64,000 bases of DNA from DASVTR01 sp036387475. Its GTDB lineage: Bacteria; Acidobacteriota; Blastocatellia; Pyrinomonadales; Pyrinomonadaceae. The notes beneath the pieces are model-generated. The model did not search any database, was not told the origin of the DNA, and was given only the letters and a program-made list of their open reading frames with translations. Position numbers and translations under genes: made by a program. Location: positions 310,001-374,000 of the forward strand of contig DASVTR010000012.1 of NCBI GenBank assembly GCA_036387475.1. Direction: 5' to 3'. Positions 44,901-51,057 of this stretch are shown one piece after another (the first letter of the stretch is position 1; each line of letters begins with the position of its first letter).

Positions 44901-45213
44901 ATTCAAGATAGTTCGTCAATACAAGATTGTTAAGTGAGTCAAGATAGCGTTCAAGTTGTTCTTTGTCTGTCTTTGAGAGTTTGGCTAAATTTTTTCCAAC
45001 GTCTTTCGCTTCGATATAGCCAAGCGGTATTTCTCTTTTTCTGATGACATAATCGGGCGCGCCGAACGTTTGTCTTTTCGGTTCATTGGTTGCTGTGATT
45101 TCTTTGTCCAAAGACTCAATAAAAATTTTCAGCGCGGGCCGATGCGTGTGTTCGGTCGAATCGCCCGCAGACAAGTTTTTCTGGATCGCCTTTAAATACT
45201 GATTTAGTGACAT
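41941..45213 (-). CDS. Type IIG/ISP-like restriction-modification enzyme
   Basis: 1090 residues with nuclease, methylase and specificity in one chain. P53-D54 with E68-A-K70 (APDYVI...GYIEAKD) is the nuclease core; RGVYYTPEPVV (317-327) and DPATGTGTFLY (372-382) are methylase motifs X and I; NPPY (493-496) is motif IV of N6-adenine methylases. The C-terminal 500 residues (FQTHRDHFAIAFDKKEL, RPFDNRFCYFS) match the specificity part of LlaBIII-like type ISP enzymes. The ISP helicase domain is missing, so it is closer to a type IIG layout. AT-rich. Confidence 0.87.
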   Translation of the reverse strand: MSLNQYLKAIQKNLSAGDSTEHTHRPALKIFIESLDKEITATNEPKRQTFGAPDYVIRKREIPLGYIEAKDVGKNLAKLSKTDKEQLERYLDSLNNLVLTNYLEFRWYVRGKLRMTSKLAEVDKSGKLKINFEGEKETEELINAFLTEQVETIASPQELAKRMAAIARLIHITIEKALKEDSKGIENTLHEQLESFRLALLPNLEEDEFADLYAQTIAYGLFTARCNHTESNFTRREAAHYLPKTNPFLRETFDRIAGINLDERIAWAVDDLAELLNRAKMGEILQDFGKRTRQEDPVVHFYETFLKAYDPKLRETRGVYYTPEPVVSYIVRSVDKILQEDFGLLQGLADSSKIKVVSADGENESHKVLILDPATGTGTFLYSVIKNIFARFEKNRGMWDGYVSKHLLPRIFGFEVLVAPYAVAHLKLGLLLDETGYKFQANERLRVYLTNTLEEPHSLKEVDPTSLTHYLNVEAHSAKEVKQEKPVMVVVGNPPYSGHSANTGRWITGLLHGRHMIDKLMKGVDIEQQKKVEQIIGNYFEVDGKPLGEKNPKWLNDDYVKFIRFAQWRIEQTGYGVLAFITNHGYLNNPTFRGMRQALMKTFDDIYVLDLHGNTKKKERSPDDSKDENVFDIQQGVCIGIFVKKQSHKTEQPKVFHAHLYGVREIFVEKANNEKELAGGKYQWLWQNDIRSTKWEELTPQSPFYLFVPQNINLLAEYEKGWKITEAMPVNVLGFQTHRDHFAIAFDKKELEKRIEDLRETTLTDNEIRNIYKVKDNRDWQLATARKWLRKNKDWKKDLIRCSYRPFDNRFCYFSTVAMDYPRRELLDHVTKKENLCLLSSRQQATTGYKHCWVAKEPANDCVVSTTSREANQVFPLYLYPTERESLFDGNFSGGRRPNLSPEFVAELSKHLNLEFIADGKGDLKRTFGPEDILAYAYAVLNSPTYRKRYAEFLKIDFPRLPITSNTKLFSALVSLGAELVMLHLMETRLDAIVTFPEKGDNIIEFVKYEDGMVWINKKQFFAQVSQEVWDFHIGGYQVCQKWLKDRKGRKLTYDDLIHYQQIVSTLSETIRLMLRVDLMIDQHGGFPLK

Positions 45214-45266
45214 TGTTATTCCTTCCTATAGATATGAGGTAAGAAAGTAAATACTTGATGCTGCTC

Positions 45267-45452
45267 TTACTTCTTAGTTTTAAGAGGGCGTCCCGGCTGG
45301 CGATTCTCCACAAGCTTCAGGTCGGATTCTTTAATCATATAAGCGCGCCCAAACCGTGATGCTGGCAATCTTCCTGACGTAATCAGATCGTTTACACGCC
45401 GTACCGTCACGCCTAGCCGTTCAGCAGTCTCTTTAGTGGTTAAAGTTTTCAT
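45267..45452 (-). CDS. Excisionase-family HTH protein
   Basis: 61 residues: LTTKETAERLGVTVRRVNDLITSGRLPASRFGRAYMIKESDLKL is a textbook excisionase/MerR-like winged helix (helix-turn-helix at 7-25, wing at FGRAYMI). Divergent from the SWIM-finger gene, with an operator-like dyad between them; about 50 nt upstream of the methylase gene in the same direction, so it may control the restriction cassette as well as excision. Confidence 0.82.
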   Translation of the reverse strand: MKTLTTKETAERLGVTVRRVNDLITSGRLPASRFGRAYMIKESDLKLVENRQPGRPLKTKK

Positions 45453-45476
45453 AAATCACTTATAGCATAAGGAAAT

Positions 45477-45496
45477 TTATTCTACAAATAGAATAA
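45477..45496. promoter_or_regulatory. Operator-like dyad between divergent genes
   Basis: TTATTCTA and its exact complement separated by CAAA. A half-copy (CTATTCTAA) recurs at about 45511-45519 between a TTGCTA and TATGGT promoter-like pair (17-nt spacing) that faces the gene at 45574. It is a good candidate for the binding site of the HTH protein encoded next to it. Confidence 0.55.
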
Positions 45497-45573
45497 TTTG
45501 CTATACAAAACTATTCTAACTATGGTATAGTTTGCTCGTTGGGTAATTTAAGTTGAAAAGGAGCTAGGCGCAG

Positions 45574-45858
45574 ATGATGGATATAGATCAAGACAAGATT
45601 CAGCAAGTGGCACAGGACGCTTTCAATAAGGTTTTAGGTAATCGTAGATGGGAAACAGCAATTGTTAAAGCGAAGGCCCAACTGGAAACAAATCCCTACA
45701 TGCACTTTGACGGCCAATCGCTTTTGATTCTCTCGCCGTCCGGCGAAATCTACAGCGCAAACGGAACATGCCAGTGTAAGGCATTCACGAGCGGTCAACC
45801 GTGCTGGCATCGCGCGGCGGCAAGACTCATTGAGCGATACAACGAAACTTCGCACTAA
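45574..45858 (+). CDS. SWIM zinc-finger protein
   Basis: 94 residues ending in CQCKAFTSGQPCWHRAAARLIERY, the SWIM pattern CxCx(n)CxH. The N-terminal half is helical (AQDAFNKVLGNRRWETAIVKAKAQLETN). SWIM fingers bind DNA or protein; stand-alone copies are common in mobile elements beside integrase. AAGGAG precedes the start. Its GC is closer to the integrase than to the AT-rich cassette on its left. Confidence 0.78.
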   Translation: MMDIDQDKIQQVAQDAFNKVLGNRRWETAIVKAKAQLETNPYMHFDGQSLLILSPSGEIYSANGTCQCKAFTSGQPCWHRAAARLIERYNETSH

Positions 45859-45981
45859 AGCGAAACGGGATAGGTGAGCGCGCCAACGCTCCCTATCCCT
45901 TCACCTTTACCTTCCCACTAAGAAAGGAAACAAGATGCAGACAAAGAATAGCACAAAGCAAAAGAATAGAGGTGCAAGCTA

Positions 45982-47130
45982 ATGGCAGGGCAAATCATAA
46001 AACGGGGCGACCGCACTTGGCTTGTACGCATTTTTACAGGGCGCGACGAGAAGGGTAAGCGTCGCTACGTCAATAAGACTATTCACGGTACGAAAAAGGA
46101 TGCGGAGAAATATTTCACGGCTACACAACGCGACCGAGACTTAGGTGTGTTCATCGAAGCCTGTACGCTTTCGGTTGATGAATACCTGAACAAGTGGCTA
46201 GAAACGGCAGCACGTCCACGCCTGCGCGAGCGCACGTTTTCAGACTACACTGAGAAAATAGATAGGTATGTGCGTTCTGCCATAGGTAAAAAGAAGCTCG
46301 CCGACGTGCGCCCGCTTGATATTCAAACTTTCTATAGTCAAATGCAGGAGCGAGGGCTTTCGGCGCGCACGGTGCGCTACACTCACGCTATTCTTTCATC
46401 TGCTTTTAAGCAAGCAATTAAGTGGCACATGCTGGCGCGCAATCCATGCAAAGCGGTTGAACTGCCCCGCGCGACGCGGCGCGAGATGCAAGCCTTCTCG
46501 CCAGAAGAGGCCGGACGATTTCTTAAAGCCGCGAAAGAGGATGAGCAAGGTATTATCTTTGCCTTTGCTCTTGCCACAGGGATGCGCCCGGAAGAGTATC
46601 TAGCTTTGAAATGGTCAACCGATATGGACTTAGAGAAGGGTGTAGCTGTTGTCCAGCGCGCTCTTGTACGGCGTAAGGGTGGTGGCTGGTATTTTGATGA
46701 GCCGAAAACATCGCGCTCACGACGCACAGTGCCCTTGCCAGTTTCTCTTGTGCAAGCGCTTATCACGCATCGGCGCAAGCAAGCGGAAGCACGCTTGAAA
46801 GCTGGCGCAGCATATCAGAATAACGATTTGGTGTTTGCCACAGGCGAAGGCACGCCCCACAACTCGCGCAACCTCGCGCAACGCCATTTACAACAGATAC
46901 TCAAACGCGCCAAACTGCCATTGACGTTTCGGCTGTATGATTTGCGCCACAGTTGCGCGACGCTTCTCTTAGCAGTCGGCGAGAATCCAAAAGTAGTATC
47001 TGAGCGGTTGGGCCATGCCTCTATCGTTCTCACGCTTGACACTTACTCACATGTTCTGCCATCCATGCAGCAAGCGGCGACCGCTAAGCTGGAAAGCCTA
47101 CTTTTTAAGCCCACTGGCACATCACTGTGA
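45982..47130 (+). CDS. int: Tyrosine site-specific integrase
   Basis: 382 residues. N-terminal AP2-like arm-binding strand (IIKRGDRTWLVRIFTGRDEKGKRRYVNKTIHGTKKDAEKYF), SAM-like core-binding domain (about 60-155), and catalytic domain with R202 (TGMRPEEYLAL), K242, R322 (YDLRHSC; Tyr replaces the usual His of HxxR), H345 (ERLGHAS) and nucleophile Y355 (TLDTYSHV). It should integrate and excise the element at tRNA-Ala. It stands about 2 kb from the intact tRNA. Ends at a strong terminator. Confidence 0.96.
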   Translation: MAGQIIKRGDRTWLVRIFTGRDEKGKRRYVNKTIHGTKKDAEKYFTATQRDRDLGVFIEACTLSVDEYLNKWLETAARPRLRERTFSDYTEKIDRYVRSAIGKKKLADVRPLDIQTFYSQMQERGLSARTVRYTHAILSSAFKQAIKWHMLARNPCKAVELPRATRREMQAFSPEEAGRFLKAAKEDEQGIIFAFALATGMRPEEYLALKWSTDMDLEKGVAVVQRALVRRKGGGWYFDEPKTSRSRRTVPLPVSLVQALITHRRKQAEARLKAGAAYQNNDLVFATGEGTPHNSRNLAQRHLQQILKRAKLPLTFRLYDLRHSCATLLLAVGENPKVVSERLGHASIVLTLDTYSHVLPSMQQAATAKLESLLFKPTGTSL

Positions 47131-47172
47131 GTTGCTTATATAGTAAGCGCATGTCTGACCTCTAAATAAGAA

Positions 47173-47202
47173 GCGAGGCTGCCTACTATATGGCAGCCTC
47201 GC
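47173..47202. terminator. Bidirectional terminator after the integrase
   Basis: An 11-bp perfect stem (GCGAGGCTGCC with its complement) with 8-nt loop between convergent genes; CCCTTTCTC follows on the plus strand and a weaker T-run on the minus. Confidence 0.85.
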
Positions 47203-47212
47203 CCTTTCTCTC

Positions 47213-47419
47213 TCATAACATAGACAACACGCTTTGCAGGAGTGTTATTGCTGCCTCAACTACTCCGGTAGTCATCTGGCCGTCAGCCTCAGTTGTCGCC
47301 TCTGTGGTTTGCGGCGGCGGGTCTGTGATTCCTCCGCAAGGGATTTGCCCCGCGAACGCGGGAACACTGAGCACCAGCATCAAGACGACTCCGGCGCATC
47401 CTCTATAAAAGTGTTTCAT
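47213..47419 (-). CDS. Small secreted peptide precursor
   Basis: 68 residues. A clear signal peptide (GVVLMLVLSVPAFAG) is followed by about 22 residues rich in Pro, Thr and Glu and a hydrophobic C-terminal tail (VVEAAITLLQSVLSML). AAGGAG lies 8 nt before the ATG. It is divergent from a TPR-HTH regulator 155 nt away. The combination of small exported peptide and TPR regulator is the layout of RRNPP-type quorum sensing, although the RRNPP regulators have an N-terminal HTH. Whether a mature signal is released is not known. Confidence 0.65.
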   Translation of the reverse strand: MKHFYRGCAGVVLMLVLSVPAFAGQIPCGGITDPPPQTTEATTEADGQMTTGVVEAAITLLQSVLSML

Positions 47420-47574
47420 CTCTCTATCTCCTTAATTGTGAATTGGCTTATCGCACATACAAATTATTTTGTATGCGCGCTGACTAGAACATTTTGCAAA
47501 TTTTGTTGCAAGCCTAAAGAGCGGCGTTTAAGATGCGTCCGTCTTTTTGATATTGCACGGAAAGGCTTTCTCAC

Positions 47575-49065
47575 ATGACCTTGCGCGCCTCACTACTGCA
47601 ACAACTCGAAAACCCCGCGCTGACCGCTAATCAACGGGCGGAGCTTCGCTGTCAACTGGCGCGTGAATTAGAAGATGCTGGAGAGTACGAACGCGCACGC
47701 GAGGCATTAGGCGAGCTATGGCAAGGTATCGGAAGGATGCCACGCACGGAAGGGCTAGAGCGCAGCACGGCTGCCGAAGTCTTATTGCGCGCGGGAGTGT
47801 TGACGGGATGGCTTGGCAGTAGCAATCAGATAAAAGGCTCTCAGGAGTCGGCCAAGAATCTCCTTACTAAAAGCAGCCGCATCTTCGCTTCGCTCTCTTA
47901 TTCTCAAAGGGTCATGGAAGCGCAGACTGAGATTGCATATTGCTATTGGCGGGAAGGCGGATACGATGAAGCCCGCATCATCCTTAAAGATGCGCTCTCA
48001 CAACTCACAACAGAGAGCGACTTAAAGGCTAAAGCTACTTTGCGAAGCGCGATTGTCGAATGGACATCTCTGCGCTATCACGACGCGCTCTGTATCTTGA
48101 TTGAGGCTGCGTCACTTTTTCAGCAGATACGCAATCATACAATCAAAGGCAGCTACCATGACGCTCTGGCGGGCGTGCTCGTCAATCTGGCAGAATCCGA
48201 GCGCAGAGAGGATTACACAGACCGCGCTTTTGTCGAGTATGCGGCAGCCAGCTATCATTTCGCGCAGGCCAGACATAAGCGCTACCTTGCCATCGTCGAA
48301 AATAATCTCGGCTTTCTTTACTTCAAGGTCGGCAAATATGAAGAAGCGCACGAGCACTTAGACCACGCTCGCCGCATACTAGCCAGCCTTAAAGATAGCG
48401 GCACAGTCGCACAGGTAGACGAGACAAGAGCGCGCGTCTTCATCACGCAAGAGAGATATAGCCAAGCGGAAAGTGCAGCGCGTTCGGCTGTCCGCACATT
48501 AGAGAAGGGCGGCAGACAATCGCTGTTAGCAGAAGCTTTGACGACTCACGGCGTAGCCCTTGCGCGTCTCGGCTATCATGCGCGGGCACGCTTCACGCTC
48601 TTTCGCGCCGCAGAGATAGCGCATCTATCAGGCGCACTCAACACGGCGGGGCTGGCTGCGCTTAGTATCATCGAAGAATTGAGTGAACAACTGACGATAG
48701 ATGAAATGCAAGCCATCTATCAAAAGGCGTATGACTGGCTTGTATCTTCTCAGCACTCACAGACCTTGCATCGTCTCTTAAAAGCAGCCAGCCGCGTTTT
48801 AAGCGCGTGCGCCAGTGCTCAGAAGGAGAGTGCGAAACTGGAAGCTGGCACGCAAGGCACGTTGAGAGATGTTATGCACCAATATGAGAAGGAAATCATC
48901 AGACAAGCCCTGCGTAACTCTCAGGGCAGCGTGACGCGGGCGGGAGACTTACTCGGCATCAGCTACCAGTTACTTACTTATCTGCTAGAGCACCGCCACA
49001 GGGACTTACTTCTTGAGCGTAACCCCGCCAAACCGCGTGGTCGAAGCATCGTTAAGAAACAATAA
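47575..49065 (+). CDS. TPR-repeat regulator with C-terminal Fis-type HTH
   Basis: 496 residues. From about 20 to 400 it is a series of helical TPR-like repeats (for example ALTTHGVALARLGYHARARFTLFRAAEIAHLSG, and FLYFKVGKYEEAHEHLDHARRIL). The last 60 residues (IIRQALRNSQGSVTRAGDLLGISYQLLTYLLEHRHRDLL) are a Fis-family HTH like those of NtrC-type activators, but there is no AAA+ domain. TPR arrays bind peptides or proteins, so this is probably a ligand-responsive DNA-binding protein. It lies at the right edge of the element beside the tRNA. Confidence 0.8.
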   Translation: MTLRASLLQQLENPALTANQRAELRCQLARELEDAGEYERAREALGELWQGIGRMPRTEGLERSTAAEVLLRAGVLTGWLGSSNQIKGSQESAKNLLTKSSRIFASLSYSQRVMEAQTEIAYCYWREGGYDEARIILKDALSQLTTESDLKAKATLRSAIVEWTSLRYHDALCILIEAASLFQQIRNHTIKGSYHDALAGVLVNLAESERREDYTDRAFVEYAAASYHFAQARHKRYLAIVENNLGFLYFKVGKYEEAHEHLDHARRILASLKDSGTVAQVDETRARVFITQERYSQAESAARSAVRTLEKGGRQSLLAEALTTHGVALARLGYHARARFTLFRAAEIAHLSGALNTAGLAALSIIEELSEQLTIDEMQAIYQKAYDWLVSSQHSQTLHRLLKAASRVLSACASAQKESAKLEAGTQGTLRDVMHQYEKEIIRQALRNSQGSVTRAGDLLGISYQLLTYLLEHRHRDLLLERNPAKPRGRSIVKKQ

Positions 49066-49119
49066 GACTTTTTGAGGCTCTGATAAACTGTTGTCGGCAA
49101 GAGAATCCTTTTAGGTAAG

Positions 49120-49141
49120 TTGGCACACTATAGGCACACAA
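49120..49141. repeat. Tandem 11-bp repeat, putative integrase arm sites (right)
   Basis: TTGGCACACTA and TAGGCACACAA in tandem, each one mismatch from the left-end unit TTGGCACACAA and in the same orientation. Confidence 0.65.
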
Positions 49142-49150
49142 AACAGTTAG

Positions 49151-49170
49151 GGGCTACCACGTGGTAGCCC
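49151..49170. terminator. Perfect 20-bp palindrome at the right end
   Basis: GGGCTACCAC followed directly by its reverse complement; the pairing extends outward with one mismatch. It lies between the regulator gene and the tRNA. It could terminate the regulator transcript or be a protein-binding site for excision. Confidence 0.6.
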
Positions 49171-49186
49171 TTAACTTATTGAAACC

Positions 49187-49235
49187 ATTGATGGAGCCGA
49201 GGGGGATCGAACCCCTGACCTCATGACTGCCAGTC
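49187..49235. repeat. attR: Right attachment site within tRNA-Ala
   Basis: 49-bp repeat identical to 35458-35506. Strand exchange here leaves the tRNA gene intact because the element carries the 3' sequence. Confidence 0.92.
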
Positions 49236-49264
49236 ATGCGCTCTCCCAGCTGAGCTACGGCCCC
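49192..49264 (-). tRNA. tRNA-Ala, anticodon GGC
   Basis: 73 nt, full cloverleaf: acceptor GGGGCCG with CGGCTCC (one G-U), D-stem GCTC/GAGC, anticodon stem CATGA/TCATG with loop CTGGCAG (anticodon GGC), T-arm with GGTTCGATC and discriminator A73. CCA is not encoded. Its 3' end is the integration target of the element. Confidence 0.97.
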
Positions 49265-49340
49265 TTTGAGCGTTGGCTTTGTCGCTCTGGCGCGACGAAT
49301 TGACAGAGTAGCTTAGCGTGCGAAGGGGCGTCAAGCGCGT

Positions 49341-49556
49341 TCATCTGCGCCAGCGGCGAGCCGCAAAGAATGACAGGCACGCTCCTGTAACCAGCATGGT
49401 GAGACCGCCCGCGACGCGCAGGGTATCTGGCAATTCGCGGACGTTAGTGTCGGTGATGAGGACGGTCGTCTGCGGTTCTAGAAAGAGAGCGCGATAGGCG
49501 ATGACGCCGCCGGTCGCCGCAATCAAGAGGCCGACGATGAGCGCGATGAAACGCAT
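49341..49556 (-). CDS. Small two-helix membrane protein
   Basis: 71 residues with two hydrophobic helices (FIALIVGLLIAATGGVIAYRALF and VAGGLTMLVTGACLSFFAA) and a polar loop between. Last gene in a minus-strand run headed by the acyl-CoA dehydrogenase. Function unknown. Confidence 0.6.
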   Translation of the reverse strand: MRFIALIVGLLIAATGGVIAYRALFLEPQTTVLITDTNVRELPDTLRVAGGLTMLVTGACLSFFAARRWRR

Positions 49557-49558
49557 AG

Positions 49559-49675
49559 GAATTTTGGATTTTAGATTTGCGATTTTTGATTGAGTAAGGA
49601 TGAAAACTTAAATTGCTAATCTTTAGTCCTTATCCAATCACAAATCTAAAATCGCAAATCTAAAATCTAAAAATT
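49559..49675. repeat. Heptad-type intergenic inverted repeat F
   Basis: Left arm about 49559-49600, right arm about 49627-49675. Both are strings of 7-nt units (ATTTTGG, ATTTTAG, ATTTGCG, ATTTTTG, ATTGAGT). The unit matches that of the repeat at 22120-22234, so these two are members of one sequence family. Confidence 0.88.
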
Positions 49676-49679
49676 AAAC

Positions 49680-50465
49680 TTACTTGCCTTTGAACGCGGG
49701 CTTGCGTTTTTCGAGGAATGCGCGGACGCCTTCGTCTTTATCTTCGCTGGAAAAACAGAGCGCGAAGAGGTCAACTTCACGGCGTAAGCCTTCGTCCAGA
49801 TTTGAGCGCGAGGCAATACGGACGGCTTCCTTCGCCATCCTCAGTGCGATGGGACTCTTCTCACTGATGCGATTGGCTATCTCCATCGTCTTCGCTTCGA
49901 GGTCTTCGGCGGGGACGACCATGTTGACAAGGCCGAGGGCGAAAGCTGTCTTCGCATCTATAATGTCGCCGGTTAAGATCATCTCCATCGCCTTGCCTTC
50001 GCCGACGAGGCGTGTCAGACGTTGTGTGCCGCCGCCGCCGGGAATAATGCCAAGGTTAATTTCCGGTTGGCCGAAGGATGCCGTCTCGCTGGCGATGCGC
50101 ATGTCGCAGGCCAGCGCCAGTTCGCAGCCGCCGCCCAGGCAGTAGCCGTTAACCATCGCGATCACAGGCTTCGGAAAAGTATCAATCGCTGTAAAGAGCG
50201 AACGGCCCAGCATCACGTCGCGCTGCGTCAGTGCGGTGCGCCCGGCAAACTCTGCGATGTCAGCGCCAGCGATGAAAGCTTTGTCGCCAGCGCCTGTAAA
50301 AATGACGACGCCCACCGTCTCGTCGTCGCGCAACTCATCAAGAACTGCTGCGCCCTCAGCCCGCGTCTGGATATTTAAGGCGTTCCTTTTTTCCGGGCGA
50401 TTGATGGTAATGATGGTGACGCGGCCTCGCCGCTCGACTAATAATGTTTCGTAAGATTGCGACAT
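49680..50465 (-). CDS. Enoyl-CoA hydratase/isomerase
   Basis: 261 residues, the usual crotonase length. The oxyanion-hole motif (FIAGADIAEF), CLGGGCELALACDMRIAS and FGQPEINLGIIPGGGGTQRL carry the acidic residues of short-chain enoyl-CoA hydratases. It hydrates trans-2-enoyl-CoA in beta-oxidation. A 3-hydroxyacyl-CoA dehydrogenase for the next step lies two genes upstream in the same direction, with a PilZ gene between. Confidence 0.93.
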   Translation of the reverse strand: MSQSYETLLVERRGRVTIITINRPEKRNALNIQTRAEGAAVLDELRDDETVGVVIFTGAGDKAFIAGADIAEFAGRTALTQRDVMLGRSLFTAIDTFPKPVIAMVNGYCLGGGCELALACDMRIASETASFGQPEINLGIIPGGGGTQRLTRLVGEGKAMEMILTGDIIDAKTAFALGLVNMVVPAEDLEAKTMEIANRISEKSPIALRMAKEAVRIASRSNLDEGLRREVDLFALCFSSEDKDEGVRAFLEKRKPAFKGK

Positions 50466-50476
50466 GTATTCTCCAA

Positions 50477-50588
50477 AAGCAGAATTCAGAATCCAGAAGT
50501 CAGGAGTCAGAAGAATAGAAAATCAGAATAAATGTGATTGCAGCCGCTTATTCTGGTTTCTGGATTCTGACTCCTGACTTCCTGCTTT
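50477..50588. repeat. Heptad-type intergenic inverted repeat G
   Basis: Arms at about 50477-50515 and 50551-50588, made of 7-nt units such as AGAATTC, AGAATCC, AGAAGTC, AGGAGTC. It fills nearly the whole spacer between the PilZ and enoyl-CoA hydratase genes. Confidence 0.85.
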
Positions 50589-50603
50589 TCCGAATCACTT
50601 GAG

Positions 50604-50978
50604 TTATTGTTGATCGTTATCCGATGTCGTTGGTTGCTCGTCGGCGACCCACGAGACGAAGAGGCGCAGCCAGTTCTCTGTGGGTTCGCTGATCTGTACG
50701 CCGACGCGCGCCGTGCCGTAGATGGCGGGAGCGACGCGTATGACCATCGCCGTGACTTCGATGGGTGCGCCGTCAGGACGATGCGCTCTCAGGTAGAGAC
50801 GCTCGCCGCGATTCACTTTCTGGTTGAGATGAAAGAGCGCGCCGGAGGTCGAGATGTCATCGGTTTCGGTCGGCTCGCTCCACGCTGCGCCGTCTTCAGC
50901 GCGCCCCGATACAACGATGGGCAGGCGCAGCGCCATCCGTAACGCAAAGCGTTTCTCTTCGTTGTAGGGCGTACTCAT
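50604..50978 (-). CDS. PilZ-domain protein
   Basis: 124 residues covering one PilZ domain: RFALRMALRLPIVVSG, then the DISTSGALFHL motif (DxSxxG) and VRVAPAIYGTARVGVQI. The N-terminal RxxxR is weak (only ERx-like residues), so c-di-GMP binding is possible but uncertain. A response regulator-GGDEF protein is encoded at 57143-58111. A repeat element separates it from both neighbours. Confidence 0.8.
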   Translation of the reverse strand: MSTPYNEEKRFALRMALRLPIVVSGRAEDGAAWSEPTETDDISTSGALFHLNQKVNRGERLYLRAHRPDGAPIEVTAMVIRVAPAIYGTARVGVQISEPTENWLRLFVSWVADEQPTTSDNDQQ

Positions 50979-50980
50979 AA

Positions 50981-51057
50981 AGTAGTGGTCGGTGGTCGGT
51001 GGTCGGTGGTCAGTTGATAGCCAGTTGTTTTAACTGACCACTGACCACTGACTACTG
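50981..51057. repeat. Heptad-type intergenic inverted repeat H
   Basis: Left arm is GGTCGGT repeated about 3.5 times (50989-51013), right arm (51030-51057) carries complementary units. The right arm supplies the final codon and stop of the acyl-CoA dehydrogenase gene. Confidence 0.88.

Larger units (their letters stand above)
35458..49235. mobile_element. Integrative element in the 3' end of tRNA-Ala(GGC)
   Basis: About 13.8 kb bounded by a 49-bp identical direct repeat (35458-35506 and 49187-49235), which is the 3' half of a tRNA-Ala gene. The right copy is part of the intact tRNA; the left is only the duplicated 3' portion. Inside are a tyrosine integrase, two excisionase-like HTH proteins, a primase-ATPase protein, an AT-rich restriction cassette and a peptide/TPR-regulator pair. 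No conjugation or capsid genes are seen, so it is a satellite-like or mobilisable element or a replicating genomic island. Tandem 11-bp repeats just inside both ends may be integrase arm sites. Confidence 0.93.

Noticed and set aside
35688..49065. Element as a complete prophage or conjugative element
   Set aside because: No capsid, portal, terminase, relaxase or type IV secretion proteins could be recognised among its genes.
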